64,000 nt of DNA from Methanosarcina flavescens (GCF_001304615.2 NZ_CP032683.1:1302001-1366000), one strand, 5' to 3'. Shown: positions 9,621 through 19,552, counted from the stretch's first letter. Notes: a model not told the origin generated them from the letters alone. Program-made: numbers and translations.

Positions 9621-9976
9621 GGATATAACGATGCTAATTGTGAATAGTGTTATGAACCTGTCCTACCTCAAACTTAAGTGTTAACTATTCTGCAAACATT
9701 GTAAAATTAATCCACTTTCATAGTTATTTCTGTAGTCATAGTTATTTCTGCAGCAGTATTAGTTACTAAGAACAAATGTATTAATATTAAAAATCCTCAT
9801 TTTACCTTCATTTGGGAGATCCGGGGCCTTATAGCACATTTTTATTTAAAACATGTATGGCGCCACAAGCCAAACTTTTCGAATAACTATTAATACTTCA
9901 ATCAATAATATTAGGTTACTCGTTATAATATTTTTAGAAAAGAATACTGATTTAAGCAATATAAGTTGAATAAGTT
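9621..9976. other. Intergenic spacer
   Basis: I see no gene or clear structure in these 356 bases. The last part is AT-rich and probably holds the promoter of the acyltransferase gene. Confidence 0.5.
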
Positions 9977-11230
9977 ATGTCCCAAAAGATCGAAGCACTT
10001 GAAAGTCTGAGAGGAATAGGAGCATTCATGGTCTTGATAGGACATCTGTTCTGTACGTTCTATCCAGCTTTACTTTTCGGAGACGTTATGCTTCATTTTA
10101 GTTTTGAGGACACCATCCGAGACGGGCCCTTGCACTTACTATATAACGGTCCGTTTGCTGTTTGCCTGTTTTTCACACTGAGTGGGTATGTGTTGAGCTA
10201 CAAATACTTTATCAGTAAAAATACTGAAACTTTAAGGAGCAGTGCATATAGACGATATTTCCGTCTTTTAGTACCAGTGTTTGCGACTGTAATGATCTCC
10301 TTCGTTGTAGGCTCCCTGGGACTTTATCGTCACATGGAGATAGTACCAATTACGGGTTCAGTTTTATGGCTAAACACTTTATTCCAGTTTCCTCATGGCG
10401 ATATATTTGAAGCAATATATAATGGCCTATTTGGAGTATTTATCACCGGGGACAATAGATATAATGGTACCTTATGGACAATGGCCACTGAACTACGAGG
10501 CAGCTTTCTTGTCTATGGATTCCTATTGTTTTTTGGAGATCGGTGGGACCGCCTATTAGCCTACATTGCTGGATTCCTGTTGTTTAAGGATGGGTACATG
10601 ATAAACTTCCTTGCAGGTGTGGCATTGTGTGACCTGAGAAACAATATGAATTATAGGTTGCCAGAACCTGTTTGCATCGGCATTACAGCCGTGGGATTAT
10701 GGATGGCTGCGGTCACTTACAATGTGAACGGGTTACTCTCAATAATCGGATTACATACTGGTGTACAATATCCAGATCTAGCTTTTGGGGCGATATTTGT
10801 GTTGGCTGGTGTTGTCTTTAGCACCATTTTACAAAAACTTCTATCCAATAAGTTTTTGGTATGGATGGGCCGTATGTCTTTCAGCGTTTACGTAATCCAA
10901 ATGATTATAATATGTAGTTATGGTTGCATAGTCTTCAGCCTGCTTAATCAGCTTTTCTCTTATAATATCGCAGCCATTGTCAGTATTGTGTCGACTATTA
11001 TTCTGGTATACTTAGTTGCTCCATATTTTTATGAGTTGTTTGATCTAGGTGGTCAGCGGCTCTCAAACGCACTGTATAGGACATCTTATAACAAGGCCTC
11101 TCTGATGGTACAGAAGACTTATAACTTTTGTAAATCGGGTAAGTTACTTCCTGCTATGTATGAGATTATGAAAAATCCATTCACTGTGCACTCCTCAAGT
11201 GTGAAGGGAGAAACGAAAGAAGGAAAATAA
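9977..11230 (+). CDS. Acyltransferase family 3 membrane protein
   Basis: The 417-residue polytopic membrane protein opens with IEALESLRGIGAFMVLIGHL, the N-terminal signature of OafA/YrhL-type acyltransferases (Acyl_transf_3), including the catalytic-type His after the first helix. About ten hydrophobic segments follow up to residue 360, then a basic cytoplasmic tail. Members transfer acetyl or other acyl groups to sugars or lipids of the cell surface; the substrate here cannot be told. It is a single gene, with no glycosyltransferases around it. The ATG at 9977 has only a weak ribosome site. Confidence 0.85.
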   Translation: MSQKIEALESLRGIGAFMVLIGHLFCTFYPALLFGDVMLHFSFEDTIRDGPLHLLYNGPFAVCLFFTLSGYVLSYKYFISKNTETLRSSAYRRYFRLLVPVFATVMISFVVGSLGLYRHMEIVPITGSVLWLNTLFQFPHGDIFEAIYNGLFGVFITGDNRYNGTLWTMATELRGSFLVYGFLLFFGDRWDRLLAYIAGFLLFKDGYMINFLAGVALCDLRNNMNYRLPEPVCIGITAVGLWMAAVTYNVNGLLSIIGLHTGVQYPDLAFGAIFVLAGVVFSTILQKLLSNKFLVWMGRMSFSVYVIQMIIICSYGCIVFSLLNQLFSYNIAAIVSIVSTIILVYLVAPYFYELFDLGGQRLSNALYRTSYNKASLMVQKTYNFCKSGKLLPAMYEIMKNPFTVHSSSVKGETKEGK

Positions 11231-11306
11231 GAGTAGAAAATACACACTAAATACTATTCTCATAGCAATATTTATCTTAAAATGCTGCTCCCCCATTCCA
11301 CTCAAT

Positions 11307-11320
11307 AAATATATAAACTC
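11307..11320 (+). promoter_or_regulatory. TATA box of the nurA-herA operon
   Basis: AATATATAAAC lies about 25 bases before ATG 11340, the spacing from TATA box to transcription start in archaea, so the nurA transcript may be leaderless or nearly so. Confidence 0.5.
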
Positions 11321-11339
11321 CTTAAAGTATCTTTTGTTT

Positions 11340-12674
11340 ATGACCCTTGAGCCCGTGCATATGCGTAAGATCTCGGAGCTTGCGAGAAAGATTGACCGGT
11401 CGTTTGAGTTTGAGGAGGTGAATACGGCTGCAAATATCTATTCTCTGCTTGAGGAGTTGAGGCTAGATGGGAAGGTTATACTTAAGGCGATAGACAGGCT
11501 CTATCGAGGGATTGTAAGGACTGAACTCATGGCACAGGGCGAGGATCCGTATCCGGTTACTTATGCCTGCGACAGCGGGAGTACCAATCCCAGAACTTAT
11601 GACAGCGGGCTTTTTGTGGATTTCTGTCACTGTGGGCTGGCTGCAACGCCTACTGACCTTGACATTCAGAGATTCAGGACGATCGTATGTGCGGCTTATT
11701 CTTCTTCCCAGAGGGTAGCCATACAGGCTACATTGGACTGGGAAACCTTTGATGAAGAATTTGGACGGGCAAAACTTGTCACAATCGCTCCTGATGAGTT
11801 AAAAAGAAAGGCTCCTGACATAGTTCACAGCTTTGCCATGTACCTGGCTGAATCCGAACATATTATTTTTATGAAGGATAAGATAGAACCTGAGAGCTTT
11901 TTCATAATGGACGGGCCGATTTATCCCAAACAGCTAATGTACTGGATGGTACTGGATGACGAGGACGTAAGAATTCGGCAGAACAGCGATGCCAGGAAGA
12001 TCCTTCAGAACTATATCGATATTATGGACCATTTCTTGGAAAACCAGATGCCTGTAGTTGGGTTTGTAAAAAACCCTACTGATGTGCAGATTATGGACAG
12101 CGTCCGGAAGAAAAAGGAAGCTTTCGACTTGCCCTGGATGCTTGACTCCCAGTTTTTCAGGAATTTGCTCTCCCTTGAAAAAGTTGACATTTCATCAGGT
12201 AACAGCGGAAGGAATTCGAAAAATAACGGGAAAAATGGCAGGCACACCGATTTCAGGAATGCCTACATTACTTATACCAACTGGTTCCTGCAGCCCAACA
12301 GGTTTTACGAGAAAATGCTTAACGGAACTTCCCCCCTTGCAGCCGCAGATCCGTTCCAGCAGGAACTCAAGCACAATTTCCCGCCTGAGGATTATGCCCT
12401 TTGTTTTTTCATGCTTTATATGCCTTCCAAGGATTTTGTCTTTAAGGTAGAAGCCCCATACGGGCTTATTAAAGACGATTATCTCCGTATGCAAATTACC
12501 AAAAAAGTGCTCTTTGACCTTTCTTTGCATGGTTTTCCCCTAACTCTCACTAAGGCGGATCATCTTGCAAAAATCCGCAAAGTAGAAAAGGAAGAGATTG
12601 ATAAATTCTTTGAAAATATGAATCCCGATATTACTTATAATGACATTCGGTGGGGTAAAATGAATGAAATATGA
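11340..12674 (+). CDS. nurA: DNA repair nuclease NurA
   Basis: NurA is a 5'-3' nuclease that works with the HerA translocase in DNA end resection. The 444-residue product has the NurA-type catalytic region with Asp residues in ACDSGSTNP and DSGLFVDF (about residues 75-95), and aromatic, Asp-rich motifs in the second half. It contains a low-complexity Ser/Asn/Gly/Lys insert around residue 285-300. I start at ATG 11340, since the frame-opening TTG 6 bases earlier has no ribosome site. The 3' end overlaps herA by 11 bases, implying translational coupling. Mre11 and Rad50, often in the same cluster, are not in the window. Confidence 0.85.
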   Translation: MTLEPVHMRKISELARKIDRSFEFEEVNTAANIYSLLEELRLDGKVILKAIDRLYRGIVRTELMAQGEDPYPVTYACDSGSTNPRTYDSGLFVDFCHCGLAATPTDLDIQRFRTIVCAAYSSSQRVAIQATLDWETFDEEFGRAKLVTIAPDELKRKAPDIVHSFAMYLAESEHIIFMKDKIEPESFFIMDGPIYPKQLMYWMVLDDEDVRIRQNSDARKILQNYIDIMDHFLENQMPVVGFVKNPTDVQIMDSVRKKKEAFDLPWMLDSQFFRNLLSLEKVDISSGNSGRNSKNNGKNGRHTDFRNAYITYTNWFLQPNRFYEKMLNGTSPLAAADPFQQELKHNFPPEDYALCFFMLYMPSKDFVFKVEAPYGLIKDDYLRMQITKKVLFDLSLHGFPLTLTKADHLAKIRKVEKEEIDKFFENMNPDITYNDIRWGKMNEI

Positions 12675-14832
12675 AAATACCGACATTTTTACCTTTAATT
12701 CTTACAAACCGAAAAAGGAATCAATCCCTGCAAGCTCAGGAATGGAAGAAAATGCAGGTTTAAAGGAAAGTCATGGCGAAATCAATCCTGAAGACCAGAA
12801 TATGGGTGAAACCGCAAACTCCATCAAAGACATTTCTGATCTGGCTACTTCTGCGCTCACACCTGACACTGATGAAGAATTGCAGGCTCCCTTATCCGAT
12901 ACTCTCTTAAAAGACTGCCAGGAGGACATATCAGACCTTATTCCGGAAGCTGAATCTGATATTTTCTCAGATTCTACCGAAGCTATCTTTAAATCCACCT
13001 CTCTGTCTAAAGCTGCCCCTCTGTCTGAGACTGTTTCTTTACCTTCCCCGGATCTCTCTCTTGAATCCGAAGCTCTCGGGAGTTCTGTAAAGGAAACCCT
13101 TCCCTTTGAACCCTTTGTCGGGTACGACAATAATGCCCTTAAAGCTCTTCAGACCTCAGAAGCCTTCGGAATCATAACCACAGGCATAGAGCCCCTCGAA
13201 TTAACCGCTTCAGGCGCTGTAATCACAGGTTACATTACATCTGCCAGGCGGCACGATATAAGGCTAGGAACATACGTTGTTGTGCCTTATGAAAATGGAG
13301 AAAAACTCTTTGCGAAGGTAGGAAAACTCCAGTACAGGCAGGAATTTGTCGTAGACGATGCAACCGAGATTCACTCGAGGCGTATGCTCAGCGCCCGCGG
13401 GAATCCAGTAAACGAAGCAGATTATAAGTTTCTTGCCTACTTGGATCCGCTCTGTATTCTGTACCTGAAGAACGGAGGCACACTTACAAGGCGCATGGCA
13501 GACCGGATTCCCCACCCTAACACTCCTATCCTGCCTGTTACTGATAGGCTTGAGGTCCAAACAGGACTTAATATTCCTGAAGAAGGAATCTTTCTCGGCC
13601 ACCTGAGTGTGGGAGGCGAGCTTTTAAAAACCCACTCCGAACCCGAAACAGTTGCATACTATCTCAGAAACGACTATTCCATGGGCGACCCCCTTATTTT
13701 CAGACATATGCTTATCTGTGGAAGCACTGGAACAGGGAAAACCTTCCTCTCAAAAAATATCCTGCGCCAGTTCATGGCGGAAAATAACAGGTACAGGCTA
13801 CGAAGTTCCCCTGATAAGGCACGGAAAAACCCCTGCCTGGTAATTATGGACCCTCAGGATGAGTATTCCCAGCTTTTCGAAGATAACGAAACTCTGAATG
13901 AGGATGACAAATTCCGCTTGGAGTCCGAAAACGTGATTTACGGCAGGGTCACCTCTACAAAAGCTTTCGTCGCAAAAGTTGATGGGCAAAGATATCCTGG
14001 CGACAAGTCAAGAGCGGAGCAGATTGAGTTTACAATTCCCTTTTCGCTTGTAGGGTATAATTCCTGGCTTATTGCAGCAGCCGGGATGTCCGAACTCCAG
14101 TACATAGGACTTGAGGTGCTTCTTGGGGATTTCTTCAGATCAAACGTACCGCACACTTACCTGAACTTTATCAACCATATTGATAATGAGGGTACCCGTT
14201 CTTACTATGTTGACAGCGGGAAGCTGCATGAATCCTCATATGACGGGATCGTGAGAAGAGTCAGGAGTCCTTTCTTCTCAAAGGTCTTTGATCGGGATGC
14301 TACCTCAATTACCGAGCTTCTGGATAAGATCTTCAAACCAGGGCAGATTTCGGTCTTCCCTACCGAGTATATAAGTGATCCCAGAATCCGCGACCTTATA
14401 GTGCTCACAATCATGAGCCTGATCGTGGACAATAAGTTAAATACAACAGGAGAGAAAGCTATTAAAGAGACCCCGATCATTCTGGCTCTGGACGAAGCTC
14501 ACCGTTACCTCTCAAAGGCAAAAGGGGAACATTCTCGCCTTATAATCTCCCGCTTTGCAGATGCAGCGCGACAGGGCCGAAAAGAAGGACTTGGTCTTTT
14601 TTTAATCACCCAGGATCCCCAGGATATCGATGATACAGTTTTCAAGCAGGTAAATACAAAATTGATCCTTAACCTTAACAATGATGCAGCTATCACGTCC
14701 CTCAAAGTCCCGAAAGAATACGAGCGCAGAATTCCATATCTTAAAAAAGGACAGATGATAGTCCATTCCCCGGATAACAGCGACATTGTTGAGATAATCG
14801 GGCTCTCAAATTGTGTTGTCAGGCACCGATGA
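12664..14832 (+). CDS. herA: DNA translocase HerA with acidic N-terminal extension
   Basis: HerA forms a hexameric ATP-driven DNA pump that partners NurA. After an acidic, Ser/Glu/Asp/Pro-rich and probably disordered stretch (residues 1 to about 160), the HAS-barrel domain begins near FGIITTGIEP. The FtsK/HerA ATPase core has Walker A CGSTGTGKTF (about residue 353), a DPQDEYSQ motif, Walker B ILALDEAHRY (about 610) and a RQGRKEGLGLFLITQ motif. At 722 residues it is longer than typical archaeal HerA (about 500-600), the excess lying in the extension. It is coupled to nurA by overlapping codons. The AT-rich region after the stop probably ends the operon. Confidence 0.88.
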   Translation: MKYENTDIFTFNSYKPKKESIPASSGMEENAGLKESHGEINPEDQNMGETANSIKDISDLATSALTPDTDEELQAPLSDTLLKDCQEDISDLIPEAESDIFSDSTEAIFKSTSLSKAAPLSETVSLPSPDLSLESEALGSSVKETLPFEPFVGYDNNALKALQTSEAFGIITTGIEPLELTASGAVITGYITSARRHDIRLGTYVVVPYENGEKLFAKVGKLQYRQEFVVDDATEIHSRRMLSARGNPVNEADYKFLAYLDPLCILYLKNGGTLTRRMADRIPHPNTPILPVTDRLEVQTGLNIPEEGIFLGHLSVGGELLKTHSEPETVAYYLRNDYSMGDPLIFRHMLICGSTGTGKTFLSKNILRQFMAENNRYRLRSSPDKARKNPCLVIMDPQDEYSQLFEDNETLNEDDKFRLESENVIYGRVTSTKAFVAKVDGQRYPGDKSRAEQIEFTIPFSLVGYNSWLIAAAGMSELQYIGLEVLLGDFFRSNVPHTYLNFINHIDNEGTRSYYVDSGKLHESSYDGIVRRVRSPFFSKVFDRDATSITELLDKIFKPGQISVFPTEYISDPRIRDLIVLTIMSLIVDNKLNTTGEKAIKETPIILALDEAHRYLSKAKGEHSRLIISRFADAARQGRKEGLGLFLITQDPQDIDDTVFKQVNTKLILNLNNDAAITSLKVPKEYERRIPYLKKGQMIVHSPDNSDIVEIIGLSNCVVRHR

Positions 14833-15415
14833 GGCCTCTCAGAATGCTTTAATGCTTGAAATTTAAGGCTTATTATAACAGGATTAAGGCTATTATAACA
14901 GGAGGAGAAATTCCTGAGCTCTGTATAAGTCATATGCGGGTCAATATAATCCATGTATAGGAAGTCGGGAACAGAAAAATTTCAATTTTTTCTGCCTCCG
15001 CTCCTGCACTTTTTTAACTTAAATTGCTCTTTGTTTTTAACTGCTTTTTAACTGTTTTATCTAGATATATTTCTGATATTGCTGCTTTAACATTTTTTAC
15101 TTTCAGGATAACAGCATATTTTCCTGCCTCGAATATGGTTTACTTCCAGCTTGTGGGAAACAGGAGAATGACAGAAAAAAGGAGAGATGAGCGGAAAAAG
15201 ACAGAAGGATGAACAGAAAAGAAGGATATTGACAGAATTAACAAGAAAATGAAGAGAAGAAATAAGAAAAAAGAAAATAGACAGAATAAACAAAAAAATA
15301 AACAGAAGAAGTAAGAAATAAACAGAAGAGGTATGAGAATAATAAGAAAAATAATCAGAAAAGATAGTAACACAAGATAAGAATGTTTCTAGAAAAATGT
15401 GGATAAAATGTGTGA
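14833..15415. other. Spacer with a long purine-rich tract
   Basis: About 15165-15370 is almost entirely A and G on the plus strand, with loosely repeated blocks such as AGAAGAAATAAG and AATAAACAGAAG. The open frames seen there on either strand are products of this bias and not genes. On the minus strand it is a T-rich run just after the 3' end of tRNA-Pro and may help end that transcript. Confidence 0.6.
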
Positions 15416-15490
15416 TGGGATAGCGCGGATTTGAACCGCAGTCCAAGCGTCCCAAACGCTCGAGGATGGACCAAGCTACCCTACTATCCC
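15416..15490 (-). tRNA. tRNA-Pro (TGG)
   Basis: Acceptor stem GGGATAG pairs with CTATCCC. The anticodon stem GAGCG/CGCTT encloses TTTGGGA, giving anticodon TGG (15452-15454), and the T arm has GGTTCAAATCC. The feature includes the discriminator A; CCA is not encoded. No intron is present. A TATA-like ATTTAAAG lies about 45 bases upstream (15531-15540). Confidence 0.95.
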
Positions 15491-15638
15491 AAGGGGTACC
15501 TCCTCTCAAAGGAGATTATCCTTTAAATAGCTTTCGTTAGAACATGGGTCAGTCATGCTTTCATTGAAAAAGTCTTTCCTGGAAGCTGAAAATTTTTCTG
15601 CCTGTGATGTCAGAATTCCCAGGTTTTTTGAAATTCTT

Positions 15639-16190
15639 TCACTTCCAGCGGTGATAAAGCTCATTCTCTATCCCGAGCAGGTCGAGTGTCCTTCCTACCA
15701 TTATATCTATGAGATCTTCGAGAATTCGGGGTCGTGAATAAAAGCCCGGACAGGCTGGCAGGATACTCGCTCCTGCTTTTTTAGCTTTCAGCATATTTTC
15801 GATGTGTACAAGGTTAAGCGGGGTTTCCCGGGTCATCAGGATAAGTTTTCTTTCCTCTTTAAGGCAGACATCTGCAGCTCTCGTAAGAAGGGTATCGGAT
15901 ACCCCGTTTGCCACGGCTGCAAGGGTTTTCATGCTGCAGGGAGCGATAACCATTCCTCCTATCCTGTAAGACCCGCTGGCTATCGGTGCTGAAAAATCTT
16001 TCTGGGCATAGCTCCAGGTTGCAAGTTTCTTCACTGCTTCAGGGGTATAGTCCGTTTCAATCCCTATTATCTGGCTTGCCGCATCTGTCAAAACCAGATG
16101 GGTTTTTATTCCTTTTTCCGCCAGTACTTCAAGAAGGCGAATTCCGTACTGGACCCCTGATGCTCCGCTTATCCCTACCGTTATCTCCAT
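15639..16190 (-). CDS. ubiX: Flavin prenyltransferase UbiX
   Basis: UbiX joins dimethylallyl phosphate to reduced FMN, making prenylated FMN for UbiD-type decarboxylases. The 183-residue product has the family N-terminus ITVGISGASGVQYG (phosphate binding), APCSMKTLAAVANG, RETPLNLVHIENM and LPACPGFYSRP, all typical. I start at ATG 16190, preceded by GGTAGGGA; the longer frame to 16259 adds a low-quality leader. Directly upstream on the same strand is an LpdD-like gene. No UbiD is in the window. Confidence 0.92.
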   Translation of the reverse strand: MEITVGISGASGVQYGIRLLEVLAEKGIKTHLVLTDAASQIIGIETDYTPEAVKKLATWSYAQKDFSAPIASGSYRIGGMVIAPCSMKTLAAVANGVSDTLLTRAADVCLKEERKLILMTRETPLNLVHIENMLKAKKAGASILPACPGFYSRPRILEDLIDIMVGRTLDLLGIENELYHRWK

Positions 16191-16274
16191 TTTATCCCTA
16201 CCATTAATGTTCCTGCCGTTATTTCCATACTCATATCTCTGCCATATCCATTTTTTCATGTCTAGCCCGGTACT

Positions 16275-16679
16275 TCAGGCATTATCCTGCCCAGGCAGTT
16301 CGACTTCTTTTTCGCAAAAGGCAATGAAGCTTTCTACCATTTCCTCTGCTGCTGAAACTATATTCCTTATCTCCTCAGGGCTGATATCATCCTGATGTAT
16401 TCCGACAACAAATACAGAAGTCCTTTTCGTTGCCCTGCTAACCTGTCTTGCTCCATGCAGGGCGAGATATTCTTCCCTGTGGCCGGGCATTGTTACAACC
16501 GATGAACTTGCTCTCTGGCTTCTCTCATCGAAAAATCCAGTGGCTACAGCTCCCACATGTTCCTCTCCACCTGTGAGAGTCAGCAGATAATCTTCTCCAA
16601 TCTTTTTTGCGTCAAGTGCTATCTCGATTTTCCCCACTTTCCGTTTAATATGAAACAAATTCCTTCCTCTGCCCTTCAA
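16275..16679 (-). CDS. LpdD-like protein, UbiX partner
   Basis: The 134-residue protein has GGEEHVGAVATGFFD, a TMPGHREEYLALHGA core and VFVVGIHQDDISPEEI near its end, resembling my memory of the small LpdD-type subunits linked to prenyl-FMN decarboxylases, proposed to act as cofactor chaperones. The assignment is from pattern memory and not a search. It lies 84 bases before ubiX on the same strand, which fits a role in handling prenylated FMN. No membrane segment or signal peptide is present. Confidence 0.6.
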   Translation of the reverse strand: MKGRGRNLFHIKRKVGKIEIALDAKKIGEDYLLTLTGGEEHVGAVATGFFDERSQRASSSVVTMPGHREEYLALHGARQVSRATKRTSVFVVGIHQDDISPEEIRNIVSAAEEMVESFIAFCEKEVELPGQDNA

Positions 16680-16821
16680 ACTTTTCAGCTTTTAGTTTCA
16701 AAACCTTATCAACTGTGTAATTGGCTTCAAGCCTATTAATGGTCTCAGGACTGTTATATTTAGCCCTTAAATCCCAAAGAGAGTCCTTTTTCCCCTAATT
16801 ACTCCTTTTCCTTTATCTAAT

Positions 16822-18018
16822 TCAAAGATCACTTAGTTTAAACTGCTTTAAGGATTTTTTTACATCAAAATAGTCTCTTGCGGCTTTTCCCACTGCTCCA
16901 CAGTGTTCTTTTGGGCTGTATACGCCCATCCTCCAGTTGTCTATATGCGCTTCCTGCAGTATGGATACAAAGTGGGAAGCTTCGTTAAGGGGAATCAGTT
17001 CGTGGTCAGTTTTTATCATTGCCCTCATTTCCAGCATTTCAGGCATCTTTGGAATGTCCACAAGCACATACTCAGCTTCAACCCCTGCCATCTCTGCAAT
17101 TTCTTTTTCCACTCTTCGAATTCGGTCGCGATGCCTGAGTACGGATTTTCCTGTGTCTGCCAGACCCACATATAATGCCCGCTTATAGAGCTTACGGGCA
17201 TCCAGCAGCCTTGAAAGCTCTCCCGCATATCCTGTTGCGTTTCGCATTGCTGCAATAAGGTCTATATCATCCATCTGCCTGAGCCTGAGCGGGTCAAGCT
17301 CGTTATTTTCGATCATATACTCCACTGCCCTGGAACACATAGCTTCCGAAATCCTGGTTACATGATGATAATAAACTGATGTGTTCATCCAGAAACGTGA
17401 GACCAGAAGAGATTCGGCAGCTTTCAATCCACCATAGTCCACAACGAGCCTGTCCTCATAAAAATTCATCTGGTTTATCAGGCGGTTGTAATCCACGACC
17501 CCGAATGCCACACCTGTGTAATGGGCATCCCGTACAAGATAGTCCATCCGGTCTACATCAATCTCACTGCTAAGGATCTGCCCAAGGGAAGTTTCTCCTT
17601 TAATGTGCTTCACAAGGTTTCCGGGAGAAATTCCATGTTTGCCCAGGACTTCTTTTATCTCTCCTTTTCCGAGAATTTCCTTTACATCATCGTGTCTGCG
17701 CCGAGTGTATTTGTCAATAATGTTCTCGGTAACATGAGAAAAAGGTCCATGCCCTACATCGTGCAGAAGAGTAGCAGCTTTAACCTCAATTTTCCTGTCT
17801 TCCTCAATTGAATCGAGACTTCTTGTTAGCGTGGAGGCAAGGTGCATTGCTCCAAGCGAGTGTTCGAAACGTGTATGATTAGCTCCCGGATAGACGAGGT
17901 TTGAAAAACCAAGCTGTCTGACCCTCCTGAGGCGCTGCATCTGTGGTGTTGAAAGAAGGTCCTGAGCCAGATTATCCAGCTCGATGTAACCGTGTACAGG
18001 ATCAAGGACAACTTTCAT
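16822..18018 (-). CDS. HD-domain phosphohydrolase (SAMHD1-like)
   Basis: The 398-residue protein starts KVVLDPVHGYIEL and shows the HD family residues: His in YPGANHTRFEHSLG, the HD pair in LLHDVGHGPFSH, and the distal Asp in SSEIDVDRMDYLVRDAHYTG. These are the marks of the dGTPase/SAMHD1-like group that hydrolyses nucleoside triphosphates. The family often serves dNTP pool control; the substrate here is inferred. It is transcribed divergently from cofD, with 113 bases between the starts. Confidence 0.85.
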   Translation of the reverse strand: MKVVLDPVHGYIELDNLAQDLLSTPQMQRLRRVRQLGFSNLVYPGANHTRFEHSLGAMHLASTLTRSLDSIEEDRKIEVKAATLLHDVGHGPFSHVTENIIDKYTRRRHDDVKEILGKGEIKEVLGKHGISPGNLVKHIKGETSLGQILSSEIDVDRMDYLVRDAHYTGVAFGVVDYNRLINQMNFYEDRLVVDYGGLKAAESLLVSRFWMNTSVYYHHVTRISEAMCSRAVEYMIENNELDPLRLRQMDDIDLIAAMRNATGYAGELSRLLDARKLYKRALYVGLADTGKSVLRHRDRIRRVEKEIAEMAGVEAEYVLVDIPKMPEMLEMRAMIKTDHELIPLNEASHFVSILQEAHIDNWRMGVYSPKEHCGAVGKAARDYFDVKKSLKQFKLSDL

Positions 18019-18131
18019 TATTCTTTAGACAGATTTCATTATATATTGCTGTTACTATTACTCTGATATTGTAGATTTGCAGAAATACTCTCTACCCGAA
18101 AGTTTAAAAGAAAGCTGGAATAGGTATTATC

Positions 18132-19061
18132 ATGATTATTTTTTCAGGCGGCACTGGAACTCCAAAGCTCCTTGACGGACTCAAGGAAATCCTCCCTGCG
18201 GAGGAACTGACCGTTATTGTAAACACTGCCGAAGACCTCTGGGTTTCGGGAAACATGATTTGTCCCGACCTGGATACAGTGCTCTATCTGTTTTCAGACC
18301 AGATTGACAGAAAAAGGTGGTGGGGCATCAAAGACGACACCTTCCTTACTTATGAGCGTATGCAGGAACTTGGCGTCACAGAGAGTATGAAACTGGGAGA
18401 CAAGGACCGGGCAACCCATATTATTCGCTCGAATTTTCTCAGACAGGGAATTTCCCTTACAGATGCAACTTTAGAGCTTGCATCAATCTTCGGAATTAAC
18501 GCAAAAATTTTGCCTATGTCTGACGATCCAATTTTCACCTATATAGAAACTCCAGAAGGCATTATGCATTTTCAGGATTTCTGGATTGGAAAACATGGAG
18601 AACCCGACGTGCTGGGGGTTGACATAAAGGGAGTTTCCGAAGCTTCAATTTCTCCAAAGGTACTCGAAGCCCTGGAAAATGATGACAAAGTCCTTATAGG
18701 GCCAAGTAACCCGATTACGAGTATCGGTCCTATTATTTCCCTGCCAGGCATGAAAGATATTTTGAAAAAGAAAATGGTCGTGGCAGTCAGCCCGATTATT
18801 GGCAATGCCCCTGTAAGTGGGCCTGCCGGCAAACTGATGGAAGCATCAGGGCTTGAGGTCTCTTCAATGGGAGTTGCAGAATATTATCAGGATTTCCTGG
18901 ATGTCTTTGTTTTCGATGAAAGGGATCAGGCAGATGAATTCGCTTTTGAGAGGGTTGGATGCCGTGCCATCCGCGCCGACACCATAATGACCTCAACGGA
19001 AAAGAGCAGGGAACTGGCAGAAATCATACTAGAGCTCTTTGACACTCTTGTCTGTCCTTAA
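18132..19061 (+). CDS. cofD: 2-phospho-L-lactate transferase CofD (F420 biosynthesis)
   Basis: CofD transfers a phospholactyl-type group onto Fo to make F420-0, the core of coenzyme F420, the hydride carrier of methanogenesis. The 309-residue product begins IIFSGGTGTPKLLDGL (nucleotide-binding loop) and has VNTAEDLWVSGNMICPDLD, WWGIKDDTF, GDKDRATHI and IGPSNPITSIGPI, all typical of CofD. The length is normal. CofE and CofC are not near. A T-rich repeat region directly follows the gene and probably terminates transcription. Confidence 0.95.
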   Translation: MIIFSGGTGTPKLLDGLKEILPAEELTVIVNTAEDLWVSGNMICPDLDTVLYLFSDQIDRKRWWGIKDDTFLTYERMQELGVTESMKLGDKDRATHIIRSNFLRQGISLTDATLELASIFGINAKILPMSDDPIFTYIETPEGIMHFQDFWIGKHGEPDVLGVDIKGVSEASISPKVLEALENDDKVLIGPSNPITSIGPIISLPGMKDILKKKMVVAVSPIIGNAPVSGPAGKLMEASGLEVSSMGVAEYYQDFLDVFVFDERDQADEFAFERVGCRAIRADTIMTSTEKSRELAEIILELFDTLVCP

Positions 19062-19552
19062 CTTCCCTGTTTTAATCCCTTATTCACCTTTTATTAGCTT
19101 TTTATTCATCTTTATTAGCTTTTTATTTACCTTTTATTAGCTTTCTATTAACTTTTTATTAACTTTTTATTAAATTTCCAATTTAGTTTTTTGATTAGTT
19201 TCGTAACTCTCAATTAACTACTTATTAACCTATTACTTGTCCTTTATTGAACAGTTAATAATTCAATCACTTCTAACTCTTTTTAGATTCATTCTCATTA
19301 CACTTCTTTGCTCACCTGCCACCGCATATTTTTACGCCTCATTTATATTTCTCTAACTATTCTCAGTGTTAACAAAACTAGAAAGCTTTATGTATTATTT
19401 TTGTCATTTTTTGTAACACTAAAAAATACTAAATTAAATTTTTATCTTAAGCATTAAACTTTGCTTTCTGATATGTGTTATCTCTATTGTCAGACTGTAA
19501 AGAAATCGGGTCAATGAATAGTAGAGGAAAAAGCATGATAGGAGCAGGCATT
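19062..19552. other. Intergenic spacer with T-rich repeats
   Basis: From about 19088 to 19174 the sequence repeats blocks like CTTTTTATTAGC and AACTTTTTATT six to seven times. Oligo-T tracts of this type end transcription in archaea, so this is likely the cofD terminator. The rest is AT-rich without a gene; the promoter of the next gene should lie at about 19380-19450. Confidence 0.6.

Noticed and set aside
12011..14954. Several antisense frames of 60-150 codons across nurA and herA
   Set aside because: They overlap well-supported genes with clear domains, and their sequences show no family motifs.
15087..15509. Long minus-strand frame of about 140 codons
   Set aside because: It crosses tRNA-Pro and the purine tract; its Phe/Leu/Ser content is forced by the T-rich strand.
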